Shown in pieces: positions 21,120-29,577 of a stretch of DNA of 64,000 nt. Under the pieces are notes generated by a model. The model was not told where the DNA came from, ran no database searches, and worked only from the letters and a program-made list of their open reading frames with translations. Position numbers and translations under genes: made by a program. Origin of the DNA: Amycolatopsis tolypomycina (GTDB lineage Bacteria > Actinomycetota > Actinomycetes > Mycobacteriales > Pseudonocardiaceae); assembly GCF_900105945.1 (NCBI RefSeq), contig NZ_FNSO01000004.1:3472001-3536000 (forward strand). Reading direction: 5' to 3'. Position 1 is the first letter of the stretch; every line of letters starts with the position of its first letter.

Positions 21120-23030
21120 GTGTCTCGGATCTCCCCGTACGGAACCTGGTCCTCACCCATCACCGCCGCCGACGTGGCCGCCGCCGGCGGCGGCCCGCAG
21201 TGGCTCGACGTCGTCGGCGGAGAGGTGTGGTGGGCCGAGGCCAGACCCGGTGAACAGGGCCGGGTCGCGCTGGTCCGGGCGGTGCCGGGCGGGACCGAGG
21301 ACGTCCTGGCCGCCCCGTGGAACGTCCGCAACCGGCTGCACGAGTACGGCGGCCGGCCGTGGGCGGTGGCCGGCGGGATCGTGGTGTTCACGCACTGGGC
21401 CGATCAGCGCGTGTACGCGCAGAGCGAAACCGGCGTGGTGCCGCTCACGCCGGCTCCGGCGGAACCCCAGAGCGTCCGCTACGGCGACCTGCGGGCCGGG
21501 CGGCCGGGTGAGGTGTGGGCGGTCCGGGAGCGCGGCACCGGGCCGCGGCCGGCCGACGTCGAGCGCGAACTGGTCGCGATCGCGGTGGACGGCGGCGGCG
21601 AGCGGGTCCTGGCCGCGAGCCACCGGTTCCTGACGGTGCCGAAGCTGTCGCCGGACGGGCGGCACGCGGCCTGGTTCGGCTGGGACCACCCGCTGATGCC
21701 GTGGGACGGCACCGAGCTGTGCGTGGCTCCCGTCGGCGAGGACGGCGCGTTCGGGCCGCACCGGGTGCCGGCCGGCGGCGCGGACGTCTCGGTGTGCCAG
21801 GTCGAGTGGGAGACGCCGGAGACGCTGCTGGCGCTCATGGACCCGGACGGCTGGTGGAACCTGCACCGCGTCGGCCTGGACGGGTCGGTGAAGAACCTGG
21901 CACCGGTCGAGCAGGAGCTGGGCGGGCCGCTGTGGAAGACGGGGTCGCGGTGGTTCGCGCCGCTGGGCGGCGGCCGGCACGCGGTGCTGTCCGCGGGCCG
22001 GCTGGCGGTGCTCGACGAGGCCGACGGCTCGGTGACGCCGCTGGCCGGCGAGCTGACGGCCTGGTCTTCGACAGGACTCGCGGTGTCGGGCGAAGACATC
22101 GTGGGCGTGGCCGGTGGCCCGGCGCGGGAGGCCGCGGTCGTGCGGGTCTCCCCGGGCGGCGCGGTGACGGACCTGACGCCGCAGCCGGAGCTGCCCTCGG
22201 CGTACCTGCCGGTGCCGCAGGAGCGGGTGTTCACCACGGCGGACGGCGAGACCGTGCCGGTGGTGCTGTACCCGCCGCGGAACCCGGACTTCGCCGCGCC
22301 CGATGGTGAGCGGCCGCCGCTGCTGGTCGACGTCCACGGCGGCCCGACCGGGCAGCACTTCGCCGAGCTGAACCTGGAGATCGCGTACTTCACCAGCCGC
22401 GGCATCGGCGTGGCGGCGGTGAACTACGGCGGGTCGACCGGGTTCGGCCGCGCCTACCGGGAGCGGCTGCGGGAGCAGTGGGGCGTGGTGGACGTCGCCG
22501 ACTGCGTCGCGGTGGCCGAGGCGCTGGTGGCGGCCGGGCTGGCCGACGGCGACCGGCTGGCGATCAAGGGCGGCAGCGCGGGCGGGTTCACCGCGGCCGC
22601 GTCGCTGACGACGACGAAGACCTACCGGGCGGGCACGGTGATGTACCCGGTGCTGGACCTGGCCGGGTGGGTCGCGGACACGCACGACTTCGAGTCGCGC
22701 TACCTCGACGGGCTGGTCGGGCCGCTGCCCTCGGCGAAGCAACGGTACGTGGAGCGCTCGCCGCTGACGAACGTCGGGGAGCTGGCCGTGCCGGTGCTCT
22801 TCCAGCAAGGGCTGGAGGACCGGATCTGCCCGCCGGAGCAGGCCGACCGGCTGGTGGCCCGGCTGGCCGGGCGCGGGATCCCGTACGCCTACCAGCGGTT
22901 CGACGGCGAGCAGCACGGGTTCCGGCAGGCGGCGACGATCGTGGCGGCGCTGGAGGCGGAACTGTCGTTCTACGGCCAGGTGTTCGGGTTCGAGACGCCG
23001 GGTGTGGCGCGGCTGGAGCTGTCGCGGTGA
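21120..23030 (+). CDS. S9-family prolyl oligopeptidase / acylaminoacyl peptidase-like serine peptidase
   Basis: A 636-residue cytoplasmic peptidase without signal peptide. Residues about 1-370 form a beta-propeller cap with repeats such as VPKLSPDGRHAAWFGWDHP. Residues about 375-636 form an alpha/beta hydrolase with DVHGGPTGQ (oxyanion region), the nucleophile serine in IKGGSAGGFTAAA, the acid in QQGLEDRICPPEQ and the histidine in FDGEQHGFRQA. These enzymes cleave short peptides. It is the first gene of an operon with an LD-carboxypeptidase (GTGA overlap) and a PPOX enzyme (GTGA overlap), an association that suggests peptide or muropeptide turnover. Confidence 0.92.
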   Translation: MSRISPYGTWSSPITAADVAAAGGGPQWLDVVGGEVWWAEARPGEQGRVALVRAVPGGTEDVLAAPWNVRNRLHEYGGRPWAVAGGIVVFTHWADQRVYAQSETGVVPLTPAPAEPQSVRYGDLRAGRPGEVWAVRERGTGPRPADVERELVAIAVDGGGERVLAASHRFLTVPKLSPDGRHAAWFGWDHPLMPWDGTELCVAPVGEDGAFGPHRVPAGGADVSVCQVEWETPETLLALMDPDGWWNLHRVGLDGSVKNLAPVEQELGGPLWKTGSRWFAPLGGGRHAVLSAGRLAVLDEADGSVTPLAGELTAWSSTGLAVSGEDIVGVAGGPAREAAVVRVSPGGAVTDLTPQPELPSAYLPVPQERVFTTADGETVPVVLYPPRNPDFAAPDGERPPLLVDVHGGPTGQHFAELNLEIAYFTSRGIGVAAVNYGGSTGFGRAYRERLREQWGVVDVADCVAVAEALVAAGLADGDRLAIKGGSAGGFTAAASLTTTKTYRAGTVMYPVLDLAGWVADTHDFESRYLDGLVGPLPSAKQRYVERSPLTNVGELAVPVLFQQGLEDRICPPEQADRLVARLAGRGIPYAYQRFDGEQHGFRQAATIVAALEAELSFYGQVFGFETPGVARLELSR

Positions 23031-23926
23031 GGCCGCCGCGGTTGCGGGCCGGGGACACGGTGGCGCTGGTGGCGCCGGCCGGGCCGGTGCCGGCGGACCT
23101 GCTGGAGAAGGCGCTGCCCGTGCTGCGCGGCTGGGGCGTCGAGGTGCGGGTCGGGCCGTGCGTGGGTGCCTCGCCCGGCTCGCCGCCGTACCTGTCCGCG
23201 CCGGACGAGGTGCGGGCGGCGGAGTTCATGGAGGCGTGGCTGGACCCGGGCGTGCGGTGCGTGCTGGCGGCCCGCGGCGGGTACGGCGTGCAGCGGATGC
23301 TGGACCTGGTGGACTGGGCGGCGCTGCGGGCGGCGGGCCCGAAGGTGCTGGCCGGATCGTCGGACATCACGGCGTTGCACCGGGCCGTGGGTGTCCACCT
23401 TGGACTGTCCACGATGTTCTCCCCGATGCCGGCGAGCGTGCTGTTCGACGACTTCGCGGTCGAGCACCTGCGGCGGTCGCTGTTCGAGCCGGAGCACACC
23501 CTGGTGGTCCGCGGCGGGTCGGCGATCGTGCCGGGCCGGGCGTCGGGGGTGGTGACGGGCGGCAACCTGTCGCTGCTGGCGGCGGGCATCGGCACGCCGG
23601 AGCACGGGTCGGCACGGGACGCGATCGTGCTGCTGGAGGACGTGACGGAGAGCGTATACCGGCTGGACCGGATGCTGACGCAGCTGTTGCGCAGCGGCTG
23701 GTTCGCCGGGGTGCGCGGGATCGTGCTGGGCTCGTGGGCGGCGTGCGGCGACCCGGCGGAGGTGCGGGCCCTGATGGTGGAGCGGCTGGGGCCGCTGGGG
23801 GTGCCGCTGGTGGAGGAGTTCGGGTTCGGGCACGTGGCGTCGTCGCCGACGCTGCCGCTGGGAGTGCCGGTGACGCTGGACGCGGACCTGGGGACGCTGA
23901 CGTTCGACGCGCCGGCCCTGACGTGA
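23027..23926 (+). CDS. LD-carboxypeptidase (S66 family)
   Basis: A 299-residue enzyme expected to remove the terminal D-amino acid from L,D-linked muropeptides, or to cleave related substrates as MccF does. The N-terminus is VRPPRLRAGDTVALVAPAGP. Candidate catalytic residues are Ser in VLAGSSDITALH, Glu in LLEDVTESVYRLDRML and His in FGFGHVASSPTLPLG, the S66 Ser-Glu-His triad. Length is normal for LdcA. There is no signal peptide, so it would act in the cytoplasm on recycled fragments. Its GTG overlaps the preceding stop and its stop overlaps the next GTG, so all three genes are coupled. Confidence 0.92.
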   Translation: MRPPRLRAGDTVALVAPAGPVPADLLEKALPVLRGWGVEVRVGPCVGASPGSPPYLSAPDEVRAAEFMEAWLDPGVRCVLAARGGYGVQRMLDLVDWAALRAAGPKVLAGSSDITALHRAVGVHLGLSTMFSPMPASVLFDDFAVEHLRRSLFEPEHTLVVRGGSAIVPGRASGVVTGGNLSLLAAGIGTPEHGSARDAIVLLEDVTESVYRLDRMLTQLLRSGWFAGVRGIVLGSWAACGDPAEVRALMVERLGPLGVPLVEEFGFGHVASSPTLPLGVPVTLDADLGTLTFDAPALT

Positions 23927-24324
23927 CCCCCGAAGAGGCACGGGACCGGTTCGCCGCCGCGCGGGTCGCGCGGCTGGCGACGGTCTCGGCCGAGGGGGTG
24001 CCGCACCTGGTCCCGGTGACGTTCGCGGTCCGGGGCGATCAGGTGGTGTTCGCGGTGGACCACAAACCGAAGTCCACGACGGCCCTGCGCCGGCTGGCGA
24101 ACATCGAGTCGAACCCGGCGGTGTGCTTCCTGGCGGACGGCTACGACGAGGACTGGTCACGGCTGTGGTGGGTCCGGGCCGACGGGGTCGCGCGGGTGCT
24201 GCCTGCGGGGTCCGAGCCGGTGGAATGGCTGGTGGCGAAGTACGAGCAGTACGCCGCGCGACCGCCGGAGCACGCCGTGGTGGTCACGGACGTGCACCGG
24301 TGGAGCGGCTGGGCGGGGAGCTAG
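23923..24324 (+). CDS. PPOX-class F420-dependent oxidoreductase (TIGR03668-like)
   Basis: A 133-residue split-barrel flavin/F420 enzyme. FAAARVARLATVSAEGVPHL followed by VPVTFAVRGDQVVFAVDHKP is the typical N-terminal strand pair. It ends in a compact LVAKYEQYAARPPEHAVVVT segment. Subfamily members use deazaflavin F420; the substrate is unknown. GTG at 23923 overlaps the LD-carboxypeptidase stop (GTGA). Its last four bases overlap the end of the convergent mannosyltransferase gene. Confidence 0.88.
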   Translation: MTPEEARDRFAAARVARLATVSAEGVPHLVPVTFAVRGDQVVFAVDHKPKSTTALRRLANIESNPAVCFLADGYDEDWSRLWWVRADGVARVLPAGSEPVEWLVAKYEQYAARPPEHAVVVTDVHRWSGWAGS

Positions 24325-25856
24325 TCGCGGAGGAACTTCTCCGGGCGCCGCCAGGCGTCGATGATGCCCAGCGGGTCCGGGCGCAGCAGGGACGCCGCCG
24401 CGTACAGGCTGGCCAGCACGACCCCGGCGATGAACCACCAGTCGTACAGCGCCTGCTCGCCCGTCGGGTAGTACACCAGCGTCACGAACACCGACACCGC
24501 CACCACCAGGGCGAGGTGCCGCGGCTGCCACTTGAACGCCGACAGGAGCACGAAACCCCAGGTCAGGTACCACGGCAGCGTCGGCGGCATGAGGATCGCC
24601 ACCGCCAGCAGCGAGATCCCGGCCCGGTAGACCGCTTCCGTGCCGCCGCCGCGGGCGAGCCACCACTGGCGGACGCCGAAGCCGATCAGCAGGAGCATGC
24701 CTGCCGCGCGGGCGACCGTCACGAACGGGGAGACCTGGACGTCCACGATCAGGTGAACGAGGTTGTAGAAGACCTCGCCGATGCCGGTCGGGATGTTCAG
24801 CCAGTTCGCGATGAGCTGCGGGGCCTTGAGCCCGGACCACCAGCCGAGGTTGAGCGAGCCGAGGGAGATCCACGTGCCCGCGACGAACACCGGCAGGAAC
24901 AGGCCCACCGAGGCCGCGCCGGCGCGCAGGAAGTTGCGGACCTTCGACTCGCCGGTGAGGTGGTTGGCCCACATCCAGACGATGAACGGCAGCGCGATCG
25001 CCGCGGTGGGCTTGATCAGCATGCCGATCGTGACCAGGACGACCGCGAGCACGTGCTTGCGTTCCAGGGCGGCGAGGACGCCGATGGTGAGGAACGCGAG
25101 CATCATCAGGTCGTTGTGCGGGCCGCCGAAGAGGTGGATCACCATCATCGGGCTGGCCACCGCGAGCCACAGCGCGACCGGGAGCTTGCCGCCGAGGTGC
25201 TTGACCAGTCGTGGCAGTGCCCACAGCGTCCCCGCGAGGCCGACCAGCAGCACGAGGCGCATGAGGATGACGCCGAGGATCATGTTGTCGCCGGTGGTGG
25301 CGACCACGCCCTTGGAGATCAGCAGGAACAGCGGTCCGTACGGGGCCGGGGTGGTCTGCCAGAGCGGGTGGACGTTCTGCACCACGTTCGGCAGCACGTC
25401 GAGCTCGGCCGGGCCGTTGGCATACGGGTCGAGCCCGTAGAGCAGCTGGGCGCCCTGGCCGAGGTAGGAGAAGACGTCGCGGGTGAACAGCGGCGGCGAC
25501 ACCAGCAGCGGCGCCATCCAGCAGCCGGCGGCGATCAGGACGGGCCGGCTGCCGACGCGGCCGAGCAGCACGTAGCGGCCGAGCCGGACCCAGGCCCACA
25601 CGACCAGGCCGAAGCCGGTGTAGAGGACGACGTTGGCGAGCATCCGCCCGTGGCCGTAGCGGACCCAGGAGAGCGGGCCGTGGCCGAGCACGGGGTCGGA
25701 GATCAGGATCCCGCCGGCGCCGAGGGCGGCGATCATCAGCAGCGTGCTGCCGACGGTGCCCATCGCGATCGTGCGGTAGGGGAATCGCGAAGGCACGCGG
25801 AGCCGCTCGGCCAGTCCGGTCGAGGGCGTCTGTGCGGGGTCGGTGGTGGTCGCCAT
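24321..25856 (-). CDS. mptB: Polyprenol-phosphomannose-dependent alpha-1,6-mannosyltransferase, MptB-like
   Basis: A 511-residue GT-C membrane glycosyltransferase with about 12 hydrophobic segments. The first long loop carries LFTRDVFSYLGQGAQLLYGL then DPYANGPAELDVLPN, with the acidic RDV motif typical of GT-C catalysis. FGGPHNDLMMLAFLTIGVLA is also conserved in MptA/MptB. It would extend the alpha-1,6-mannan core of lipoglycans from decaprenyl-phosphomannose on the outer membrane face. The chosen ATG at 25856 begins MATTTDPAQTP; the frame extends by seven codons to a TTG. The MptB rather than MptA label is an inference. Confidence 0.83.
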   Translation of the reverse strand: MATTTDPAQTPSTGLAERLRVPSRFPYRTIAMGTVGSTLLMIAALGAGGILISDPVLGHGPLSWVRYGHGRMLANVVLYTGFGLVVWAWVRLGRYVLLGRVGSRPVLIAAGCWMAPLLVSPPLFTRDVFSYLGQGAQLLYGLDPYANGPAELDVLPNVVQNVHPLWQTTPAPYGPLFLLISKGVVATTGDNMILGVILMRLVLLVGLAGTLWALPRLVKHLGGKLPVALWLAVASPMMVIHLFGGPHNDLMMLAFLTIGVLAALERKHVLAVVLVTIGMLIKPTAAIALPFIVWMWANHLTGESKVRNFLRAGAASVGLFLPVFVAGTWISLGSLNLGWWSGLKAPQLIANWLNIPTGIGEVFYNLVHLIVDVQVSPFVTVARAAGMLLLIGFGVRQWWLARGGGTEAVYRAGISLLAVAILMPPTLPWYLTWGFVLLSAFKWQPRHLALVVAVSVFVTLVYYPTGEQALYDWWFIAGVVLASLYAAASLLRPDPLGIIDAWRRPEKFLRD

Positions 25857-25933
25857 TTCCGTTCGGAGGTTACACAACGCGCTCGTGCGGAGTTCCCGCA
25901 GTGCCGGTTTTCCTTGCCGGCCGCCGGGCGAGG

Positions 25934-25992
25934 GACGTCATGAAAGAGTCGTTCATGTCATCCGACGTCATGAACGACTCTTTCATGACGTC
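25934..25992. repeat. Long nested palindrome, 24-bp arms with 11-nt loop
   Basis: Arms at 25934-25957 and 25969-25992 are perfect reverse complements. Each arm is itself nearly palindromic around GAGTC (ATGAAAGAGTCGTTCAT), so a cruciform or cloverleaf can form. It lies after the end of the peptide ABC operon (stop at 26010) and before the mannosyltransferase. It may terminate transcription, and it is related in style to the repeat at 57826-57878. Confidence 0.75.
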
Positions 25993-26009
25993 CGTGGAAC
26001 GGCGGGCGG

Positions 26010-27659
26010 TCAGGTTTCCACGGTCCGGCGCTGGGCGGTGCCGCCGGGCAGGGCGGCCAGCAGAGACTTCGTGTACTCGTGCTGCGGGTCGAGCAGCACC
26101 TGCTCCACGGTCCCGGTTTCGACGAGCTCGCCGCGGTACATCACGGCGACGCGGTCGGCGATGTTCCAGGCCAGGCCCAGGTCGTGGGTGATCACCAGCG
26201 CCGCTAGGCCGAGTTCGCGCCGCAGCCGCAGCAGCAGGGCCAGGATTTCGCCGCGGACGGACGCGTCCAGCGACGCCACTGGCTCGTCGGCCACCACCAC
26301 CGACGGCTCCAGCGCGAGTGCCCCGGCGATGACGACGCGCTGGCGCTGGCCGCCGGAGAGCTGGTGCGGGAGCCGGTCGGCGTACTTCTCCGCCGGCCGC
26401 AGCTCGGCGGCTTCCAGTGCCCGGTGGACGACGGCGCGCTCGTCGGCGAGCTGGTGGATCCGCGGCCCTTCGGCGACGGCCTCGTACACCGTGTGGGCCG
26501 GGTTCAACGCACTCGTCGGGTCCTGCAGGACGAGCTGCACCTGACGGCGGTAGGCCTTGAGCCCGGCGCCCCCGGTCGGCACCGGGTTCCCGGCGTAGCG
26601 GACCACGCCGGAGTCGGGTTTCTGCAGGCCGAGCAGGGTGCGGGCCAACGTGGTCTTGCCGGAGCCGGACTGGCCGACCAGGGCGACGATCTCGTCGCGG
26701 GCCACGGTGAGGTCGACGCCGGCGACGGCGTGGATCCGCTTGCCGGTGCGGTCGCGGAAGGACACGCGCAGGTTCTCCGCGGCCAGCAGCGGCTCCCCCG
26801 CCACCCGGTCCGCGGGCTCCGGGGGCAGCGGGGTGCTGGTGGCGGGCGCGAAGCGGGACACCGGGTCGCCGACGGTCGGGAACGCCGCGGCCAGCGCCCG
26901 GGTGTGCTCGTGGCGAGGCGAGCCCATCACCTCGGCGCTGGGGCCTTCTTCGACGATCTGCCCGTCGTACATGACGGCGATGCGTTCGCAGGTGTCGGCG
27001 AGCACGGACAGGTCGTGGCTGATCATGATCAGCCCGATCCCCTGTTCGGCGACCAGCCGCGAGAGCAGCGCGAGGACCTGGGCCTGGACGATGACGTCGA
27101 GGGCGGTGGTCGGTTCGTCGGCGATGATCAGCCGGGGCGAGCAGGCCAGTGCCATGGCGATCATGACGCGCTGCTTCTGCCCGCCGGACAGCTCGTACGG
27201 GTAGGCGCCGGCCCGGCTCGGGGGCAGGTCGACCTGGGTGAGCAGTTCGGCGACGCGCGCGTTGACCTGCGTGTCGGTGAGCGGCTTGCCCGAGGGCGGG
27301 TGCAGCCGCAGGGGTTCGGCGATCTGCTCGCCGATCCTGCGGACCGGGTTGAGGGCGTGCATGGCGCCCTGGAACACCACCGACGCCTCGGCCCAGCGGA
27401 CCGCGCGCAGCCGTCCCCACTTCATGGTGGTGACGTCTTCGCCGTCGAGGAGGATCTCGCCGGCGATCTTGGCGGTGCGCGGCAGCAGCCGCAGCACGCT
27501 CATCGCGACGGTGGACTTGCCGGAGCCGGATTCGCCGGCGACGCCGAGGGTGCCGCCGGGGTCGAGGGTGAGGCCGACGCCGCGGACGGCGGGGACCTCC
27601 TTGTCCCCCACCGCGTAGGTGACGTTCAGGTCGGTGAGCTGCAGCAGCGGGGTGGTCAC
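26010..27659 (-). CDS. Peptide ABC transporter ATPase, fused DppD-DppF type
   Basis: A 549-residue protein with two complete nucleotide-binding domains. NBD1 (about 5-260) has Walker A GESGSGKST, signature LSGGQKQR and Walker B LIIADEP. NBD2 (about 285-540) has Walker A GQSGSGKTT, signature LSGGQRQR and Walker B VVVADEP. Each has the oligopeptide/dipeptide-transporter C-terminal extension (DPQHEYTKSLLAALP). One polypeptide thus replaces DppD and DppF and powers import through the two permeases upstream. GTG at 27659 overlaps the permease stop (GTGA). Confidence 0.95.
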   Translation of the reverse strand: MTTPLLQLTDLNVTYAVGDKEVPAVRGVGLTLDPGGTLGVAGESGSGKSTVAMSVLRLLPRTAKIAGEILLDGEDVTTMKWGRLRAVRWAEASVVFQGAMHALNPVRRIGEQIAEPLRLHPPSGKPLTDTQVNARVAELLTQVDLPPSRAGAYPYELSGGQKQRVMIAMALACSPRLIIADEPTTALDVIVQAQVLALLSRLVAEQGIGLIMISHDLSVLADTCERIAVMYDGQIVEEGPSAEVMGSPRHEHTRALAAAFPTVGDPVSRFAPATSTPLPPEPADRVAGEPLLAAENLRVSFRDRTGKRIHAVAGVDLTVARDEIVALVGQSGSGKTTLARTLLGLQKPDSGVVRYAGNPVPTGGAGLKAYRRQVQLVLQDPTSALNPAHTVYEAVAEGPRIHQLADERAVVHRALEAAELRPAEKYADRLPHQLSGGQRQRVVIAGALALEPSVVVADEPVASLDASVRGEILALLLRLRRELGLAALVITHDLGLAWNIADRVAVMYRGELVETGTVEQVLLDPQHEYTKSLLAALPGGTAQRRTVET

Positions 27660-28552
27660 TTCTTCAACCTCGGGTTGAACACGGTCTCCAGGCCCCGGCC
27701 GACCAGGGTGAAGAAGAGGACGACGAGGACGATGGCGATGCCCGGCGGGAGCACGTTCCACCAGGCGCCGCGGCTGATGGCGCCGTTGTTGAGCGCGTTC
27801 TCCAGCACCAGGCCCCAGGTGATGGAGTTGGGGTCGCCGACGCCGAGGAACGACAGGGTCGCGTCGGCGATGACGGCGTTGCCGACGACGAGGGTGGTGT
27901 TGGCCAGCACCAGCGGCATCACGCCGGGCAGGACGTGCCTGCCGATGATGTGCAGGTGGCCACCGCCGAGGGCGTGGGCGCGCTCGATGTAGGGACGGCT
28001 CTCGATGGTGAGGGTCTGGGCCCGGACGAGCCGGGCGGTGCTGGGCCAGGCGGTGAAGCCGATGGCGAGGATGATCGTCCCGACGCCCTTGGGCAGCACC
28101 GCCGAGAGCGCGATGGCGAGGATCAGCGAGGGCAGGACCAGGAAGAAGTCGGTGAACCGCAGCAGGGTCGCCGACACCCAGCCGCCGAAGTGGGCGGCGG
28201 TGATGCCGATCAGGGTGCCGATGACGACCGACAGCAGGGCGGCGGAGAACCCGACGAGCAGGGAGATCCGGGTGCCCCAGACGGTCATCAGCAGCACCGA
28301 GCGGCCGAAGTTGTCGGTGCCGAGCCAGAAGTCGGCGCTCGGCGGGGACAGCGGTGCCCCGGTGGCCTTGGTGACGTCGAGGCCGGTCTCGTCGCTGATC
28401 AGCGGCAGGAGCAGGGCGACGAGCACGGTGGCGGCGAGCAGGACGAGCCCGGTGAGCGCGGCCCGCTGGGCGGCGAACTCGCGCCAGGTCCTGGCCAGTG
28501 ACGCGCGGCGGCGGCTCCAGGCGATCTGCCGCGGGGTCTCGGCGGTGGTCAT
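27656..28552 (-). CDS. Peptide ABC transporter permease, DppC/OppC type
   Basis: A 298-residue inner-membrane subunit with an N-terminal cytoplasmic stretch and about six helices. The EAA loop that docks on the ATPase is IERAHALGGGHLHIIGRHVL, and LGTDNFGRSVLLMTVWGTR is the usual DppC N-terminal signature. Its ATG overlaps the DppB-type stop and its stop overlaps the ATPase start, so the whole importer is translationally coupled. Confidence 0.94.
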   Translation of the reverse strand: MTTAETPRQIAWSRRRASLARTWREFAAQRAALTGLVLLAATVLVALLLPLISDETGLDVTKATGAPLSPPSADFWLGTDNFGRSVLLMTVWGTRISLLVGFSAALLSVVIGTLIGITAAHFGGWVSATLLRFTDFFLVLPSLILAIALSAVLPKGVGTIILAIGFTAWPSTARLVRAQTLTIESRPYIERAHALGGGHLHIIGRHVLPGVMPLVLANTTLVVGNAVIADATLSFLGVGDPNSITWGLVLENALNNGAISRGAWWNVLPPGIAIVLVVLFFTLVGRGLETVFNPRLKK

Positions 28553-29574
28553 GAGGTACGCACCCTCGGGTCGAGCACGCGGTAGAGCAGTTCCGCGAGC
28601 AGGTTCATCAGCACCACCGCGCCCGCCAGCACGGTGAACACGCCCTGCAGCACCGGCAGGTCGGGGCCGTGCAGGGCGTCGTAGGTGAGCTGGCCGAGGC
28701 CGGGCCAGCTGAACACGGCCTCGACGGTGACCGCGCCGGCCAGCACCGAGCCGAACTGCATGAACACCAGCGTGGTGGTGGGCAGCAGGGCGTTGGGGAC
28801 GGCGTGGCGGCGGCGGACGAGGTCGTCGCGCAGCCCCTTGGCGCGGGCGGTGGTGAGGTAGTCGGCGTTCATCTCCCCCAGCAGCGACGACCGCATGATC
28901 AGCATGTACTGGGCGTAGAACACCGCCAGCAGCGTCACGCACGGCAGCACCAGGTGGTGCAGGACGTCGAGGGTCTGGGAGAGGACATCGGGCGCGGCGT
29001 CCGGGGAGTGCATGCCGCGGCTGGGGAACAGGCCGCCGGTCGCCACGAGCAGCATCAGGCCGAGCCAGAACTGCGGGACCGACCAGAGCGTCAGGGCGAG
29101 CCCGGTCTGGCTGCGGTCGAAGAAGCTGTCGCGGCGCCAGGCGGCGCGGATGCCCAGCCACAGCCCGAGGACGACGGCGAGCAAGGTGGCGCTGCCGACG
29201 AGCAGGATGGTCGGCCAGAGGCGTTCGCCGATCATGTCGGCGACCGGGCGGCCGTTGTTGAGCAGCCGGGACTCGCCGAGGTCGCCGTGCAGCAGGTTCC
29301 AGAAGTAGGTGCCGAACTGGACGAGGACGGGCTTGTCGACGCCCATCTTCTCGCGCAGCTCGGCGATCTGCTGGGGGCTGGTGGGGTGGTCGCGGGTCAT
29401 GGCGGCGACCGGGTCGCCGGGCAGCATCCGGAAGAGGAAGAAGAACAGCACGATCACCAGCACGATGCTGATCAGCGCTTCGACGATCTTGGTGAGCACG
29501 AACCGGGCCGTGCCGGTCCCGCCGCGGTGCTCGTCGGGGTCGACGAGCACCGCGGCCTGGTCGGGGGTGGTCAT
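28549..29574 (-). CDS. Peptide ABC transporter permease, DppB/OppB type
   Basis: A 341-residue permease. The DppB pattern is an early helix followed by LPGDPVAAMTRDHPTSPQQI, then a long external loop. The EAA loop is YLTTARAKGLRDDLVRRRHA then VPNALLPT. It has about six helices. It starts 3 nt after the binding-protein stop and overlaps the DppC-type gene by 4 bp. Confidence 0.94.
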   Translation of the reverse strand: MTTPDQAAVLVDPDEHRGGTGTARFVLTKIVEALISIVLVIVLFFFLFRMLPGDPVAAMTRDHPTSPQQIAELREKMGVDKPVLVQFGTYFWNLLHGDLGESRLLNNGRPVADMIGERLWPTILLVGSATLLAVVLGLWLGIRAAWRRDSFFDRSQTGLALTLWSVPQFWLGLMLLVATGGLFPSRGMHSPDAAPDVLSQTLDVLHHLVLPCVTLLAVFYAQYMLIMRSSLLGEMNADYLTTARAKGLRDDLVRRRHAVPNALLPTTTLVFMQFGSVLAGAVTVEAVFSWPGLGQLTYDALHGPDLPVLQGVFTVLAGAVVLMNLLAELLYRVLDPRVRTS

Positions 29575-29577
29575 GTC

